A stretch of 64,000 nucleotides of DNA from an uncultured Clostridium sp. (GCA_900553685.1 USEI01000001.1:268413-332412); one strand, 5' to 3'. Shown: positions 27,356 to 36,476, counted from the stretch's first letter. Notes: generated by a model not told the origin, from the letters alone. Program-made: numbers and translations.

Positions 27356-27377
27356 AAACTGACTATTTAATAGTCTA
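27356..27377. promoter_or_regulatory. Perfect dyad in the rpmB leader
   Basis: GACTATT-T-AATAGTC (27361-27375) bounded by AAA/TAA, within AAACTGACT...TAGTCTA, the same outer half-sites as the fabH operator candidate at 12964-12982. It lies 28-50 bases before the rpmB start, so it may be an operator or an mRNA hairpin. Confidence 0.4.
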
Positions 27378-27456
27378 ACATAATATTTATAAAAAAGCAA
27401 GATATTTTTATAAAAATAATAAAAAATAAAATATTTGAATTGTTTACATAATAGCA

Positions 27457-27484
27457 TTGACTTTTTCATAAAATATAGTATAAT
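27457..27484 (+). promoter_or_regulatory. Promoter for the gene at 27519
   Basis: TTGACT at 27457-27462 and TATAAT at 27479-27484, 16-base spacer. Confidence 0.7.
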
Positions 27485-27518
27485 GATATTTGTAGTAGTA
27501 TAGTCGGAGGATTAATAG

Positions 27519-27875
27519 ATGTTACCCAAAATATGGAAAAAATTTTTGTTAGCTGTATGCATAATAGCATGTATATATAATATAATGTCTAAATTGGTAA
27601 ATAGAAATTCTTTGGAAATAAATTTAAAAAGTGTTGATGATGGAACAACAGTATTTAACTTATTTCAGAAAGAAGAAACTGTTAGTGATGAGAATACTTT
27701 AGTTAATAACCAAGTTTCAAATTCTATAGAAAATGGAGCAGAGGAAGCTATTCAAACAGATGAAAAAGTAGAAGAAACAGTAGCACAAAAAGATTCTGAA
27801 ACAAATGAAGAAACATCTACAGAAAATGATGAAAAAAAAGATAATCAAGGTACAAAATTCATAGTACTATATTAA
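27519..27875 (+). CDS. Small anchored protein with an acidic outside tail
   Basis: 118 residues. A short basic start, one hydrophobic helix ('FLLAVCIIACIYNIMSKLV'), then a tail rich in Glu, Thr, Asn and Asp with no globular pattern, ending 'KFIVLY'. It is probably a surface-exposed anchored peptide or lipoprotein-like protein; there is no lipobox. CGGAGGA before ATG and a good promoter. No family recognised. Confidence 0.65.
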   Translation: MLPKIWKKFLLAVCIIACIYNIMSKLVNRNSLEINLKSVDDGTTVFNLFQKEETVSDENTLVNNQVSNSIENGAEEAIQTDEKVEETVAQKDSETNEETSTENDEKKDNQGTKFIVLY

Positions 27876-27941
27876 AATATGAAATATTAGTGTACTTGTA
27901 ACATAAAAAATAATAATTTATAAAAAATAAATTAAAAATAC

Positions 27942-27970
27942 TTGCAATGTAAAAAATATTATGTTATTAT
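27942..27970 (+). promoter_or_regulatory. rpmE promoter
   Basis: TTGCAA at 27942-27947, TATTAT at 27965-27970, 17-base spacer. Confidence 0.55.
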
Positions 27971-28012
27971 ATAAAAGATTGTTTTTAAAATGTAAGAAAG
28001 AGGTGAATTTAC

Positions 28013-28213
28013 ATGAAAAAAGAATTACAACCTAATTATACAGCTTCTAAAATTATTTGTGCATGTGGAAACGTTATTGAAACAAATTCAACAAAACCAG
28101 AAATGAAAGTTGATGTTTGTTCTAAATGTCATCCATTTTGGACAGGAAGCTTAAAACAAAATACTACAGGTGGTAGAGCAGATAAATTTAAGAAAAAATA
28201 TGGTATTGCTTAA
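28013..28213 (+). CDS. rpmE: 50S ribosomal protein L31
   Basis: 66 residues. Zinc-binding L31: Cys-x-Cys in 'IICACGN' and Cys-x2-Cys in 'VCSKCHPFWTG', followed by the basic 'GGRADKFKKKYGI' tail. Cys ligands present mean the zinc form, not the RpmE2 replacement used in zinc starvation. GAGGTG before ATG. Confidence 0.97.
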   Translation: MKKELQPNYTASKIICACGNVIETNSTKPEMKVDVCSKCHPFWTGSLKQNTTGGRADKFKKKYGIA

Positions 28214-28255
28214 TTTAGTTTTAAGTATCCAAAAATATAAAATTTATTGCGCAAT

Positions 28256-28315
28256 AAAATCTAGGATTTGAAATGTATTATTTTTTTAATATATTTCAAA
28301 TCCTAGATTTTTTAT
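28256..28315 (+). terminator. rpmE terminator
   Basis: Perfect 19-bp stem (28256-28274 with 28293-28311), 18-base loop, T-rich tail. Confidence 0.85.
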
Positions 28316-28362
28316 ATAATATATGTTAAAATAATTTTATAAATATACAAAAGGAGGAAAGT

Positions 28363-28443
28363 ATGATATTATCATACAAAGATAAGCTATGGATTTTGAA
28401 GATTTTGAAGGATTTAAGAGAATTAAAAATAATAAAAATTTAA
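28363..28443 (+). other. Short reading frame or displaced start of the next gene
   Basis: ATG 28363 has an ideal AAAGGAGGAAAG site but its frame (MILSYKDKLW...) stops after 26 codons. The long gene starting at 28389 lies inside it in another frame and lacks a good site. If one base were missing near 28390, 'MILSYKDKL-DFEDFEG' would run straight into it. Confidence 0.4.
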
Positions 28444-29351
28444 GTATTAAAGATGTTTTTGAGTTACTAGAAAAATATCAAGAAGAAATTGGAGAATTAA
28501 GATTTGATTTAAATTCAGAGCAATCTAATATAATTGCCGATATTAGAGGAAAATATCTTATAAGGATAAGTATAAGAGCTGATGAAATAATATTAGAAAG
28601 GGAATTAGAAGAAAATCATATAGAAGATGATATATTAAAGGTAGATTCTGCAATTGATTTAGCACGAACTGATAGAATGATAGAACAAATCTATGATTTA
28701 TTAAGAGATTATATTAAAAACGGAACTATTACAGAACATATAACGAGTGTGAAAAGAGTTTTATATATGAAGGAAGATGTAAAAAGGGCTTTAGCTAATT
28801 TGATAGTTGTTGGAAAGCTTTTTGAATTTTCAGATACTACCTCAAAAATAATATATGAAGCAAGAGAAAATCCTTTAATGAACGAATTTATATTTAAAAA
28901 TTGTAAAGAAAAAAGAGAAGCATGGACATTAAAGTATAGTGATTATAGAAATGATAAATATACTTTTTTAAAACAGCCATTTGAAAAAATAGAAATAGCA
29001 CGAAATAAAGATGAAGTTAAAAATATTTTTGAAGGAAAAATCAATAAAAAAGATTTAAAAATTGCTGCTGATTATTCGGATAATCACTATTTAATTGAAC
29101 TGGACGAGATTGTTATTGGAAGTATAGATTGCATGGATCCATTAGTAAGAAGAGAATATAGATTAGAAGTAAATAATTTAAATTATGAATATTTAGTAGT
29201 TATGATAGCTGTAATGATTGATATATTTTTAGGAAAGGAATATTTAGACAATAGTACGGCAATTGAAAATGTAAAAGATGATATAGAAAATACCTTAACA
29301 GAATTTAAGGAAAATATTGAAGATTTTAATAAAAATAATTATAACAATTAG
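28389..29351 (+). CDS. Uncharacterised cytoplasmic protein, start region doubtful
   Basis: 320 residues, no membrane helix or signal. The N-terminal 100 residues are acidic and helical ('DDILKVDSAIDLARTDRMIE'). The part from about 130 ('LIVVGKLFEFSDTTSKIIYE') loosely resembles tubby/LURP-one-like beta domains, but I cannot confirm it; the rest is alpha-helical with 'YEYLVVMIAVMIDIFLGKEY'. ATG 28389 has only a weak site, while a strong one serves ATG 28363 in another frame; this could be a single-base indel near the start. No function is assigned. Confidence 0.65.
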   Translation: MDFEDFEGFKRIKNNKNLSIKDVFELLEKYQEEIGELRFDLNSEQSNIIADIRGKYLIRISIRADEIILERELEENHIEDDILKVDSAIDLARTDRMIEQIYDLLRDYIKNGTITEHITSVKRVLYMKEDVKRALANLIVVGKLFEFSDTTSKIIYEARENPLMNEFIFKNCKEKREAWTLKYSDYRNDKYTFLKQPFEKIEIARNKDEVKNIFEGKINKKDLKIAADYSDNHYLIELDEIVIGSIDCMDPLVRREYRLEVNNLNYEYLVVMIAVMIDIFLGKEYLDNSTAIENVKDDIENTLTEFKENIEDFNKNNYNN

Positions 29352-29374
29352 GAGAAAAATAAATATTAGATTAT

Positions 29375-29415
29375 AAAAAAGAAACTTATATAAATTAAAT
29401 ATAAGTTTCTTTTTT
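29375..29415 (+). terminator. Terminator after the gene at 28389
   Basis: 16-bp stem (29375-29390 with 29400-29415), 9-base loop, with A6 and T6 at its base. Confidence 0.8.
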
Positions 29416-29632
29416 ATATGTAAGAAACTATTTTAAATTTTATATATTTAGAAAAATTCTTATTATATGGAATTTTTAAGAAAGCCACATTCAATAACAT
29501 TGATAATGAAAAATATATTGATATATGTATAAAATTTTATAAATATTATAATATGTGCTTTTCTATACAATATTTATAGTAATATTTGAAAAATATTATC
29601 ATAATATTTATTAAAGAAGAGTGGAGGAGAAT

Positions 29633-30847
29633 ATGAGAAGAAAAATTTTATACATATTTATAATATTTATATTTATTTTTAGTACAAATTCATTAGCTTT
29701 ATATACTACTGTGCCAGTATGGTCAGAAGATTATGACACCACCGAAGTTAATGCAGATACTACTGCAGAAAACTTTTTAAATATAGAGTCAGAAAGTGCA
29801 ATTTTAATTGAACAAAGTACAGGTAAAATTTTATATGAGAAAGATTCTCATAAGCAGCTTCGTCCTGCAAGTGTAACCAAAATTATGACGATATTACTTA
29901 TTATGGAGGCCTTAGATAGAGGCGAAATTACTTTGGATACTCAAATACCTTGCAGTCAAAATGCAGCATCCATGGGAGGATCACAAATTTGGCTCAATGA
30001 AACAGAAAGTCTAACAGTTGATGAGATGCTTAAAGCAATTTGTGTTGTAAGTGCAAATGACTGTACAGTTGCTATGGCAGAATATTTATCTGGAAGCGAA
30101 GAATTGTTTGTTCAGAAAATGAATGACAGAGCAAAAGAATTAGGAATGAATGATACTACTTTTAAAAATTGCCATGGAATTGATGAGGATGGTCATCTTA
30201 CTACAAGTTATGATATAGCTTTAATGTCTAAAGAGCTTTTACAAAATCATCCAGAGATTACTAGATATACAACAATATGGATGGATAGCCTTCGCGATGG
30301 AAAATCAGAGTTAGTCAATACAAATAAACTAATTCGTACTTATGAAGGAGCTACAGGACTAAAAACAGGTTCTACTTCACTTGCATTATATAATTTGTCA
30401 GCTAGTGCTACAAAAAATAATTTATCACTAATAGCTGTTGTTTTAAGAGCTCCTACGCCTAAAGTTAGATTTTCAGAAGCTAAACTTTTGTTAGATTATG
30501 GATTTAATACTTATGATTTCAAAAAAATTGCAACTAAAGGAGAAATATTTCAGAATATAGAAGTAAAAAAAGGAACTGAGTCTAATATCAATCTTGTGTT
30601 CGAAAACGACGGTGGTGTATTAATTAAAAAATCAGAAGAGAATAAAATAAATCAAGAGTTAAATATTAATGAAAATATAGAGGCTCCAATTAGGGCAGGA
30701 GATGTTTTAGGAAACATAAATTATTATTTAGATAATGAATTAGTTTTTTCAGCTAATCTTGTTGCGGAAAAGGATATAAGTAAAAAAAATATATTGAATA
30801 TGTTTAACTTTACAGTTCAAAACTGGTTTAGTATTCTAAGAAAATAA
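29633..30847 (+). CDS. D-alanyl-D-alanine carboxypeptidase (DacF/PBP5 family)
   Basis: Low-molecular-weight penicillin-binding protein that trims the terminal D-Ala from peptidoglycan stems. A signal peptide covers about residues 1-25 ('ILYIFIIFIFIFSTNSLALY'). The active Ser80/Lys83 is in 'ASVTKIMT', SxN at Ser140 ('VSANDC') and KTG at Lys244 ('LKTGST'). The C-terminal 120 residues form a beta domain and a final membrane-leaning helix ('FNFTVQNWFSILRK' type). Start ATG 29633 has GGAGGAG; a GTG 12 bases upstream in frame is less well placed. With spoVM nearby a sporulation role (DacF) is possible but not shown. Confidence 0.93.
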   Translation: MRRKILYIFIIFIFIFSTNSLALYTTVPVWSEDYDTTEVNADTTAENFLNIESESAILIEQSTGKILYEKDSHKQLRPASVTKIMTILLIMEALDRGEITLDTQIPCSQNAASMGGSQIWLNETESLTVDEMLKAICVVSANDCTVAMAEYLSGSEELFVQKMNDRAKELGMNDTTFKNCHGIDEDGHLTTSYDIALMSKELLQNHPEITRYTTIWMDSLRDGKSELVNTNKLIRTYEGATGLKTGSTSLALYNLSASATKNNLSLIAVVLRAPTPKVRFSEAKLLLDYGFNTYDFKKIATKGEIFQNIEVKKGTESNINLVFENDGGVLIKKSEENKINQELNINENIEAPIRAGDVLGNINYYLDNELVFSANLVAEKDISKKNILNMFNFTVQNWFSILRK

Positions 30848-30870
30848 TTGTATAATTATTATAAAAAACC

Positions 30871-30899
30871 TTGTATTATAAAAAAATATTGTATATAAT
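30871..30899 (+). promoter_or_regulatory. pfkA promoter
   Basis: TTGTAT at 30871-30876 and TATAAT at 30894-30899, 17-base spacer. Confidence 0.7.
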
Positions 30900-30956
30900 G
30901 TGAAAAGATTGTGAAATAATAAATTTAATAGATAAAAGCAGGAGGGGTTTTATAAT

Positions 30957-32105
30957 ATGGAATCAAAAGTAAAAAAAGTAGCTATATTAACTAACGGTGG
31001 AGATGCGCCAGGTTTAAATGCTGTCATAAGAGCAATAGTAAAAACAGGTAGAACTTATGGAGTAGAATGTTATGGTTTTATAGAGGGATATAAAGGCTTA
31101 TTAGAAAATAATTATGTTAAATTAGATTTGCAAGGTAATGCCTCAGGATTATTAACAAAAGGTGGTACAATAATAGGAACTTCAAATGCTACTAATGTAT
31201 TTAATTATAAAGTAGTAAATGAAGATGGAACAGTAGAATATAAAGACTTATCAGACATTTGTGTACAAAATATAAAAAATGCAGGCTTTGATTGCATATT
31301 CACTTTAGGTGGAGATGGAACACAAAAATCAAGTAGAGATTTTTCTTTAAAAGGTATAAATTGTATTGGTGTTCCTAAAACTATAGATAATGATGTTGCA
31401 CATACAGATATGACTTTTGGATATAATACAGCAGTTTCTGTTGCAACAGAAGCCTTAGATAGACTTCATACAACAGCAGAAGCACATCATAGAGTAATGG
31501 TTCTAGAAGTAATGGGTAGATATGCAGGATGGCTTGCACTTGAATCAGCAATTGCAGGAGGTGCTGATGTTGCTTTAATTCCAGAAATTCCTTATGATAT
31601 AAATAAAGTAGTTGATAAGATAAATGAAAGAAGAGCAAGAGGAAAAGAATTTTCAATAGTCGTAACTTCTGAAGGTGCTATGCCAAAAGATGGTACTATT
31701 ACAGTAAAGAAAACTTTAAATGACGGTGCTGGTTTAGACAACATAAGACTTGGTGGTGTTGGAGAAAAAATTGCAAATGAACTAGAACAATTAACTGGTA
31801 TGGTAACAAGAAACACAGTATTAGGATATGTTCAAAGAGGAGGAACCCCATCAGCTTTTGATAGAATATTATCAACAAAATATGGTTGTAAAGCAATGGA
31901 ACTTGCTATGCAAGGAATCTTTAATGTTTTAGTAACATATAAAAAAGGAGAAATGAGTTATGTAACATTAGAAGATGTTGTTGGAAATAATAAAGTTGTG
32001 GGAGCAGCTTCAGGAAATACAAAGGAAAGCAATATAAGAAAAATTAAAATGGATGATGATTTAATAAAAATTGCTAGAGATTTAGGAATGTGTTTAGGAG
32101 ATTAA
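30957..32105 (+). CDS. pfkA: 6-phosphofructokinase, likely ATP-dependent (group III type)
   Basis: Commits fructose 6-phosphate to glycolysis. 'LTNGGDAPGLNAVIRAIV' binds nucleotide, 'TLGGDGTQKSS' is the phosphate loop and 'VPKTIDNDV' holds the catalytic Asp. 'TAEAHHRVMVLEVMGRYAGWL' and 'EGAMPKDG' follow. The residue after GGD is Gly, which favours ATP; an Asp there marks PPi enzymes. The Lys in PKTIDND instead of the PGTIDND of typical ATP enzymes marks the mixed-substrate group III, where Gly plus Lys is read as ATP-using. 382 residues fits group III. GGAGGGG before ATG. Confidence 0.93.
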   Translation: MESKVKKVAILTNGGDAPGLNAVIRAIVKTGRTYGVECYGFIEGYKGLLENNYVKLDLQGNASGLLTKGGTIIGTSNATNVFNYKVVNEDGTVEYKDLSDICVQNIKNAGFDCIFTLGGDGTQKSSRDFSLKGINCIGVPKTIDNDVAHTDMTFGYNTAVSVATEALDRLHTTAEAHHRVMVLEVMGRYAGWLALESAIAGGADVALIPEIPYDINKVVDKINERRARGKEFSIVVTSEGAMPKDGTITVKKTLNDGAGLDNIRLGGVGEKIANELEQLTGMVTRNTVLGYVQRGGTPSAFDRILSTKYGCKAMELAMQGIFNVLVTYKKGEMSYVTLEDVVGNNKVVGAASGNTKESNIRKIKMDDDLIKIARDLGMCLGD

Positions 32106-32135
32106 TAAGAAATTATATACTAATTAAAATAGCAG

Positions 32136-32170
32136 AGTGAAAGTAGACTTTAGTTTTACTTTCACTTTTT
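32136..32170 (+). terminator. pfkA terminator
   Basis: 10-bp stem (32136-32145 with 32157-32166) and T-run. Confidence 0.7.
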
Positions 32171-32208
32171 ATGTGGTAAGAAATATCAATGAAAATTTTA
32201 TAAAAAAC

Positions 32209-32236
32209 TTGCTTTTTATTTTTATTGTGATATAAT
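32209..32236 (+). promoter_or_regulatory. tig promoter
   Basis: TTGCTT at 32209-32214, extended -10 TG-A-TATAAT with TATAAT at 32231-32236, 16-base spacer. Confidence 0.7.
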
Positions 32237-32280
32237 ATAAAAGCTATTTATGAAAATAGGAAGAAAATGGAGGAAATAAA

Positions 32281-33729
32281 ATGAGTGTAAAAGTAGAAAA
32301 GACAGAAAATAAAAACGAATTAAAATTAGAATTTACTGTTGAAGCTAAAGTTTTTGACGAAGGAATAAAAAAAGTATTTAATAAAAATGCAAGATATTTT
32401 AATATTCCTGGTTTTAGAAAAGGAAGAGCTCCAATGAATATAGTTGAAAAATACTACGGAGATGAAATTTTTTATGAAGATGCTTTTAATGAAGTTGTAC
32501 CAGCAATATATGATGAAGCAATAAAAAATGAAAAATTAGAAGTTGTTAGTAGACCAAAAATAGATATAGTTCAAATGGAAAAAGGAAAAGATTTAATATT
32601 TACAGCAATTGTAGATGTTAAACCAGAAGTAAAATTAGGAAAATATAAAGGAATTTCAATAGAAAAAACAGAATATAAAGTAGAAGAAACTGATATAGAT
32701 GCTGAAATTAAAAATATGGCAGAAAGAAACAGCAGAATGGTAACAGTTTCAGATAGAGCTGCTAAAAAAGGTGATATAGCTGTTATAGATTTTGTTGGTT
32801 CTGTTAATGAAGTTGAATTTGAAGGTGGAAAAGCTTCTAATCATGAATTAGAATTAGGAAGTAATACATTTATACCAGGATTTGAAGATCAAGTTATCGG
32901 AATGAAAACAGAAGAAGTAAAAGATGTAAAAGTTAAATTCCCAGAAGAATATTTTTCTAAAGAATTAGCTGGAAAAGATGCTGTATTTAAAGTAACACTT
33001 CATGAAATAAAAGAAAAAGAATTACCCAAAATAGATGATGAATTTGCTAAAGATGTTAGTGAATTTGATACGTTAAAGGAATTAAAAGCCGATATAAAAT
33101 CTAAAAAAGAAAAACAAAATGAAGAAAGATCTAAAGCAGAACTAGAAGAAAAGGCAGTTAAAGCAGTAGCTGCAGATTCAACAATTGATATTCCATCAGG
33201 TATGATAGAACTTGAAATTGATAATATGGAACAAGATATGGATAGAAGACTTTCATATCAAGGAATTAATTTAGAACAATATTTACAAATGCTTGGTAAA
33301 ACAAAAGTTGATTTTAGAAATGAAAGTCAAGAACCAGCAAAACAAAATATACAAATAAGATTAGTATTAGATGCTGTTTTTAATGATGCAAAATTAGAAA
33401 TTTCTGATAAAGAAGTAGATGAAAAAATAAAAGAATTAGCGACTACTTATGGAAGAAAAGAAGAAGATTTAAGAAATAACGAAGAATTATTAGGACATAT
33501 AAAAGATAGTATTAAATCTGAAAAGGCTATTGCATACATAGTTGATAATGCAAAAGTTAAAGTTATTGAAGAAAAAAAGGAAAAAGAAGAAAAAACAGAA
33601 AAAGTAGAAAAAAAATCTACTACTAAGAAAACAAGTAAAAAGGCTGAAGCTGATAAAGAAGCAAAATCTGAAAAAGAAACAAAAACAGAAAAGAAACCAA
33701 CTAAAAAATCAACTAAAAAAGCTGAATAA
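32281..33729 (+). CDS. tig: Trigger factor
   Basis: Ribosome-bound chaperone and peptidyl-prolyl isomerase. The N-terminal ribosome-binding domain has the signature 'FNIPGFRKGRAPMNIVEKYYG', the FKBP-like domain has 'VIDFVGSVN', 'FIPGFEDQVIG' and 'KFPEEYFSKELAGKDAVFKV', and the C-terminal arms follow. 482 residues; the family averages about 430, and the extra is a lysine/glutamate/threonine-rich repeat tail ('KKSTTKKTSKKAEADKEAKS'). AATGGAGG before ATG. It has its own promoter and is followed by an independent clpP-clpX unit. Confidence 0.97.
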   Translation: MSVKVEKTENKNELKLEFTVEAKVFDEGIKKVFNKNARYFNIPGFRKGRAPMNIVEKYYGDEIFYEDAFNEVVPAIYDEAIKNEKLEVVSRPKIDIVQMEKGKDLIFTAIVDVKPEVKLGKYKGISIEKTEYKVEETDIDAEIKNMAERNSRMVTVSDRAAKKGDIAVIDFVGSVNEVEFEGGKASNHELELGSNTFIPGFEDQVIGMKTEEVKDVKVKFPEEYFSKELAGKDAVFKVTLHEIKEKELPKIDDEFAKDVSEFDTLKELKADIKSKKEKQNEERSKAELEEKAVKAVAADSTIDIPSGMIELEIDNMEQDMDRRLSYQGINLEQYLQMLGKTKVDFRNESQEPAKQNIQIRLVLDAVFNDAKLEISDKEVDEKIKELATTYGRKEEDLRNNEELLGHIKDSIKSEKAIAYIVDNAKVKVIEEKKEKEEKTEKVEKKSTTKKTSKKAEADKEAKSEKETKTEKKPTKKSTKKAE

Positions 33730-33737
33730 TAATAAAA

Positions 33738-33790
33738 GTGGATGTTTCAATAATTGTAAAATTTAAAAAATATGAAATGTCCACGTTTTT
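33738..33790 (+). terminator. tig terminator
   Basis: 12-bp stem (33738-33749 with 33773-33784, two G-T pairs), then TTTTT. Confidence 0.7.
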
Positions 33791-33908
33791 ATTTTTGTTT
33801 TAAATTTTATGAATAAAATTGGTGTAAAATTTTTGAGAAGCATTTTATATAATAGAAATTTTAAAAAAAATTATTATATAATAATATTATAGAAGCTCTT
33901 AAGATTGA

Positions 33909-33979
33909 AACACCCCCAATTGTTAGACAAAAAAGTTTAACAAGGAGGGGTTATTTTTATGTCGAATTTTAAAAATTAA
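33909..33979 (+). ncRNA. Structured element with hairpin-embedded ribosome binding site and 6-codon frame
   Basis: In the 388-base tig-clpP gap. Left arm 33909-33928 and right arm 33935-33952 form a strong hairpin (TTGTTAGAC with GTTTAACAA, and CCCC with GGGG), 6-base A loop. The right arm ends in GGAGGGG then TTATTTTT, so it looks like a terminator, yet GGAGGGG is an ideal site 8 bases before ATG 33959, which opens a 6-codon frame (MSNFKN, stop 33979). It could be a short RNA's terminator, an attenuator or a structure-gated leader. The rest of the gap shows no gene. Confidence 0.45.
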
Positions 33980-34050
33980 TTTATTATTTTTTTAGAATAA
34001 ATATATTGAAAAAACTTTTTTTTTAGTATATAGTTATAAAATAGTTGGAA

Positions 34051-34077
34051 AGCAAAAAGTTAATAGTGATTTTTGCT
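34051..34077 (+). promoter_or_regulatory. Hairpin in the clpP 5' leader
   Basis: Perfect 8-bp stem AGCAAAAA (34051-34058) with TTTTTGCT (34070-34077), 11-base loop, 41 bases before the clpP ATG. No CtsR-type heptamer repeat is seen. Confidence 0.35.
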
Positions 34078-34118
34078 AAAACATAAAATAAAATCAAACA
34101 ATGAAAGGAAGATGAATA

Positions 34119-34721
34119 ATGATAGATAATAGTTTAGTACCTTATGTTATCGAACAAACAAGCAGAGGAGAAAGATCTTATGATATTTTCTCAAGATTAT
34201 TAAAAGATAGAATAATATTTTTGGCAGAAGATGTTAATCATGTTTCAGCAAGTTTAGTTGTTGCACAACTTTTATTTTTGGAATCAGAAGATCCAGATAA
34301 AGAAATAAGTTTGTATATCAATAGTCCTGGAGGATCAATTACAGATGGTATGGCAATAGTTGATACAATAAATTACATTAAATGTCCAGTATCAACCATT
34401 TGTGTTGGTATGGCAGCAAGTATGGGTGCAGTTTTACTTGCCTCAGGAGCAAAAGGAAGAAGATTTGCAACTCCTAATGCAGAAATATTAATCCACCAAC
34501 CATTAATTGCTGGTGGAGGGCTTTCTGGGCAAACAACAGAAATAAAAATACATGCAGATCATATGGTAAAAACAAGAGAAAAGTTAAACAAATTATTAAG
34601 TGATAGAACAGGTCAAAGTTTAGAAACTATTGAAAAAGATACAGAAAGAGATAACTATATGACAGCTGAAGAAGCACTAAAGTATGGTTTAATAGATGGT
34701 ATATTAGATAAAAGAAATTAA
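34119..34721 (+). CDS. clpP: ATP-dependent Clp protease proteolytic subunit ClpP
   Basis: Serine protease barrel that degrades unfolded proteins delivered by ClpX. '[20 protein letters not shown]' start, Ser101 in '[10 protein letters not shown]', His126 in 'EILIHQPL' and the Asp in '[15 protein letters not shown]' make the triad. 200 residues, full length. GAAAGGA before ATG. clpX follows after 50 bases. Confidence 0.98.
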   Translation: MIDNSLVPYVIEQTSRGERSYDIFSRLLKDRIIFLAEDVNHVSASLVVAQLLFLESEDPDKEISLYINSPGGSITDGMAIVDTINYIKCPVSTICVGMAASMGAVLLASGAKGRRFATPNAEILIHQPLIAGGGLSGQTTEIKIHADHMVKTREKLNKLLSDRTGQSLETIEKDTERDNYMTAEEALKYGLIDGILDKRN

Positions 34722-34771
34722 AGGTTTATAGATAATTTCCTAAAAATCTAAATAAATTTAGAGGTATATAT

Positions 34772-36067
34772 ATGTCTAAAAATCAAGATAGAATTGTGAA
34801 ATGTTCTTTTTGTGGAAAACCACAAGAAGTTGTAAAAAAAATAATTGCTGGACCAGGAGTATATATATGTGATGAATGTGTAGCACTTTGTCAAGATATT
34901 ATTGATGAAGGAATTTATGAATCAGATGAAAAACATGAACCAGTTGATATGCTTACTCCAGCAGAAATTAAAAAAATTTTGGATGATTATGTTATTGGTC
35001 AAGAAGAAGCTAAGAAAACTTTATCAGTAGCAGTATATAATCATTATAAAAGAATAAATAATTTAGAATCTTTAGATGATATTGAAATACAAAAAAGTAA
35101 TATTTTATTATTAGGGCCTACTGGTTGCGGAAAAACTTTACTTGCTCAAACTCTAGCAAAAATATTAGATGTTCCTTTTGCTATAGCTGATGCAACAACA
35201 CTTACAGAAGCGGGATATGTTGGAGAAGATGTTGAAAATATTTTATTAAAACTTATTCAAGCAGCTGATTATGATGTTGAAAAAGCTCAAAAAGGAATTA
35301 TATATATAGATGAAATAGACAAAATAACAAGAAAATCTGAAAATCCATCTATAACAAGAGATGTAAGTGGTGAAGGAGTTCAACAAGCTTTACTTAAAAT
35401 TGTTGAAGGAACAATTGCATCAGTACCACCACAAGGAGGAAGAAAGCATCCACATCAAGAATTTATTCAGATAGATACATCAAATATATTATTTATTTGT
35501 GGAGGAGCTTTTGAGGGATTAGAAAATATTATAAAGGATAGAATTGGCAAAAAATCTATTGGTTTTGGTGCTGAAATTGAAAGTAAAAAGGATTTTAATA
35601 AAACAGAAATCTTTAAACAAATCTTACCACAAGATTTATTAAAATTCGGATTAATACCAGAATTTGTTGGTAGATTACCAATAGTGGCGACATTAGAAGG
35701 ACTAACAAAAGAGGCATTAATTGATATTGTTACAAAGCCTAAAAATGCACTTATTAAACAATACAAAAAATTAGTAGAACTAGATGGAGTTGAGCTAGAA
35801 TTTAATCAAGATGCTTTAGAAGCTATTGTTGACAAAGCAATAGAAAGAAATACAGGAGCAAGAGGCTTACGTTCAATTATTGAGGAAATCATGCGAGATG
35901 TTATGTATGATATACCATCAAATGAAAAGATATCAAAATGTATAATAACAAGAGAAACTGTAGAAAATAAAGCAAATCCAGAGCTTATTATTGACGAAAA
36001 TAAAAAAAGAGAAATACCAAAACCGAAAAGAAAAGTAAAAACAAATCAAAAAGAAGAAACAGCTTAA
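34772..36067 (+). CDS. clpX: ATP-dependent Clp protease ATP-binding subunit ClpX
   Basis: AAA+ unfoldase. N-terminal zinc-binding domain, Cys-x2-Cys in 'KCSFCGKPQ' and 'CDECVALC'; Walker A '[14 protein letters not shown]'; Walker B '[10 protein letters not shown]'; the pore loop 'AGYVGEDV' and '[15 protein letters not shown]' sensor region follow. 431 residues, full length, with a basic tail. AGAGG before ATG. Forms one unit with clpP. Confidence 0.98.
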   Translation: MSKNQDRIVKCSFCGKPQEVVKKIIAGPGVYICDECVALCQDIIDEGIYESDEKHEPVDMLTPAEIKKILDDYVIGQEEAKKTLSVAVYNHYKRINNLESLDDIEIQKSNILLLGPTGCGKTLLAQTLAKILDVPFAIADATTLTEAGYVGEDVENILLKLIQAADYDVEKAQKGIIYIDEIDKITRKSENPSITRDVSGEGVQQALLKIVEGTIASVPPQGGRKHPHQEFIQIDTSNILFICGGAFEGLENIIKDRIGKKSIGFGAEIESKKDFNKTEIFKQILPQDLLKFGLIPEFVGRLPIVATLEGLTKEALIDIVTKPKNALIKQYKKLVELDGVELEFNQDALEAIVDKAIERNTGARGLRSIIEEIMRDVMYDIPSNEKISKCIITRETVENKANPELIIDENKKREIPKPKRKVKTNQKEETA

Positions 36068-36176
36068 TTTTATAAAGACACAATAAATTCATGTTTTCTG
36101 CATAGTACAGTCATAATTATTATATAAAATAAAAAAACAGCAAAAATCTTGTTACTTAGAAAAAGGAGTGTTAACC

Positions 36177-36407
36177 ATGAAAAGTTTCAAAATGAAACGT
36201 CAGGAAGTTAAGCGGTGGCTCGAAAAGCATTTCTGGATGTTGAAACGAAATTTTAAGCACTTCGTTATCAAACTGGAAGCAAAGTTCGGACTGGCGACGA
36301 GGTGTTCGTTTTGTGAGGAAAATATTTTTTGCGAAAATTATGATTGTTTGAGTAAGAAACGTATTTTTCATGTGAAACGTTGCACTGACAAGATTAGTAC
36401 GAAATAA
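36177..36407 (+). CDS. Small basic protein of atypical base composition, unknown
   Basis: 76 residues from ATG 36177 with AAAGGAG upstream; GTG 36168 is an in-frame alternative. Very basic first half ('MKRQEVKRWLEKHFWMLKRN'), then five cysteines in the second half ('RCSFCEENIFCENYDC' holds four). By hand count the frame is about 36% G+C and about 41% in the first 130 bases, far above its neighbours, and uses codons such as CTG, CGT, CGG, GCG, CAC and ATC that they avoid. This suggests recent transfer. It is followed by an unusually GC-rich terminator. No homologue family is recognised. A reading frame is open on the other strand too, but has no site. Confidence 0.6.
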   Translation: MKSFKMKRQEVKRWLEKHFWMLKRNFKHFVIKLEAKFGLATRCSFCEENIFCENYDCLSKKRIFHVKRCTDKISTK

Positions 36408-36415
36408 GTAGAGCT

Positions 36416-36476
36416 TTAAACAGACTGGGATAATTTGCATATATATAAAGCAAATCTTCCCGGTCTGTTTTATTTT
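36416..36476 (+). terminator. Terminator of the small basic gene, overlapping the rluA-family gene end
   Basis: AAACAGAC (36418-36425) pairs with GTCTGTTT (36463-36470), extended inward by GGG/CCC and TTTGC/GCAAA, then a T-rich run. The hairpin reaches the last base of the converging gene. Confidence 0.7.

Noticed and set aside
36171..36440. Minus-strand reading frame opposite the small GC-rich gene
   Set aside because: No ribosome binding site at its start. The plus-strand frame has AAAGGAG and a terminator in the right place.
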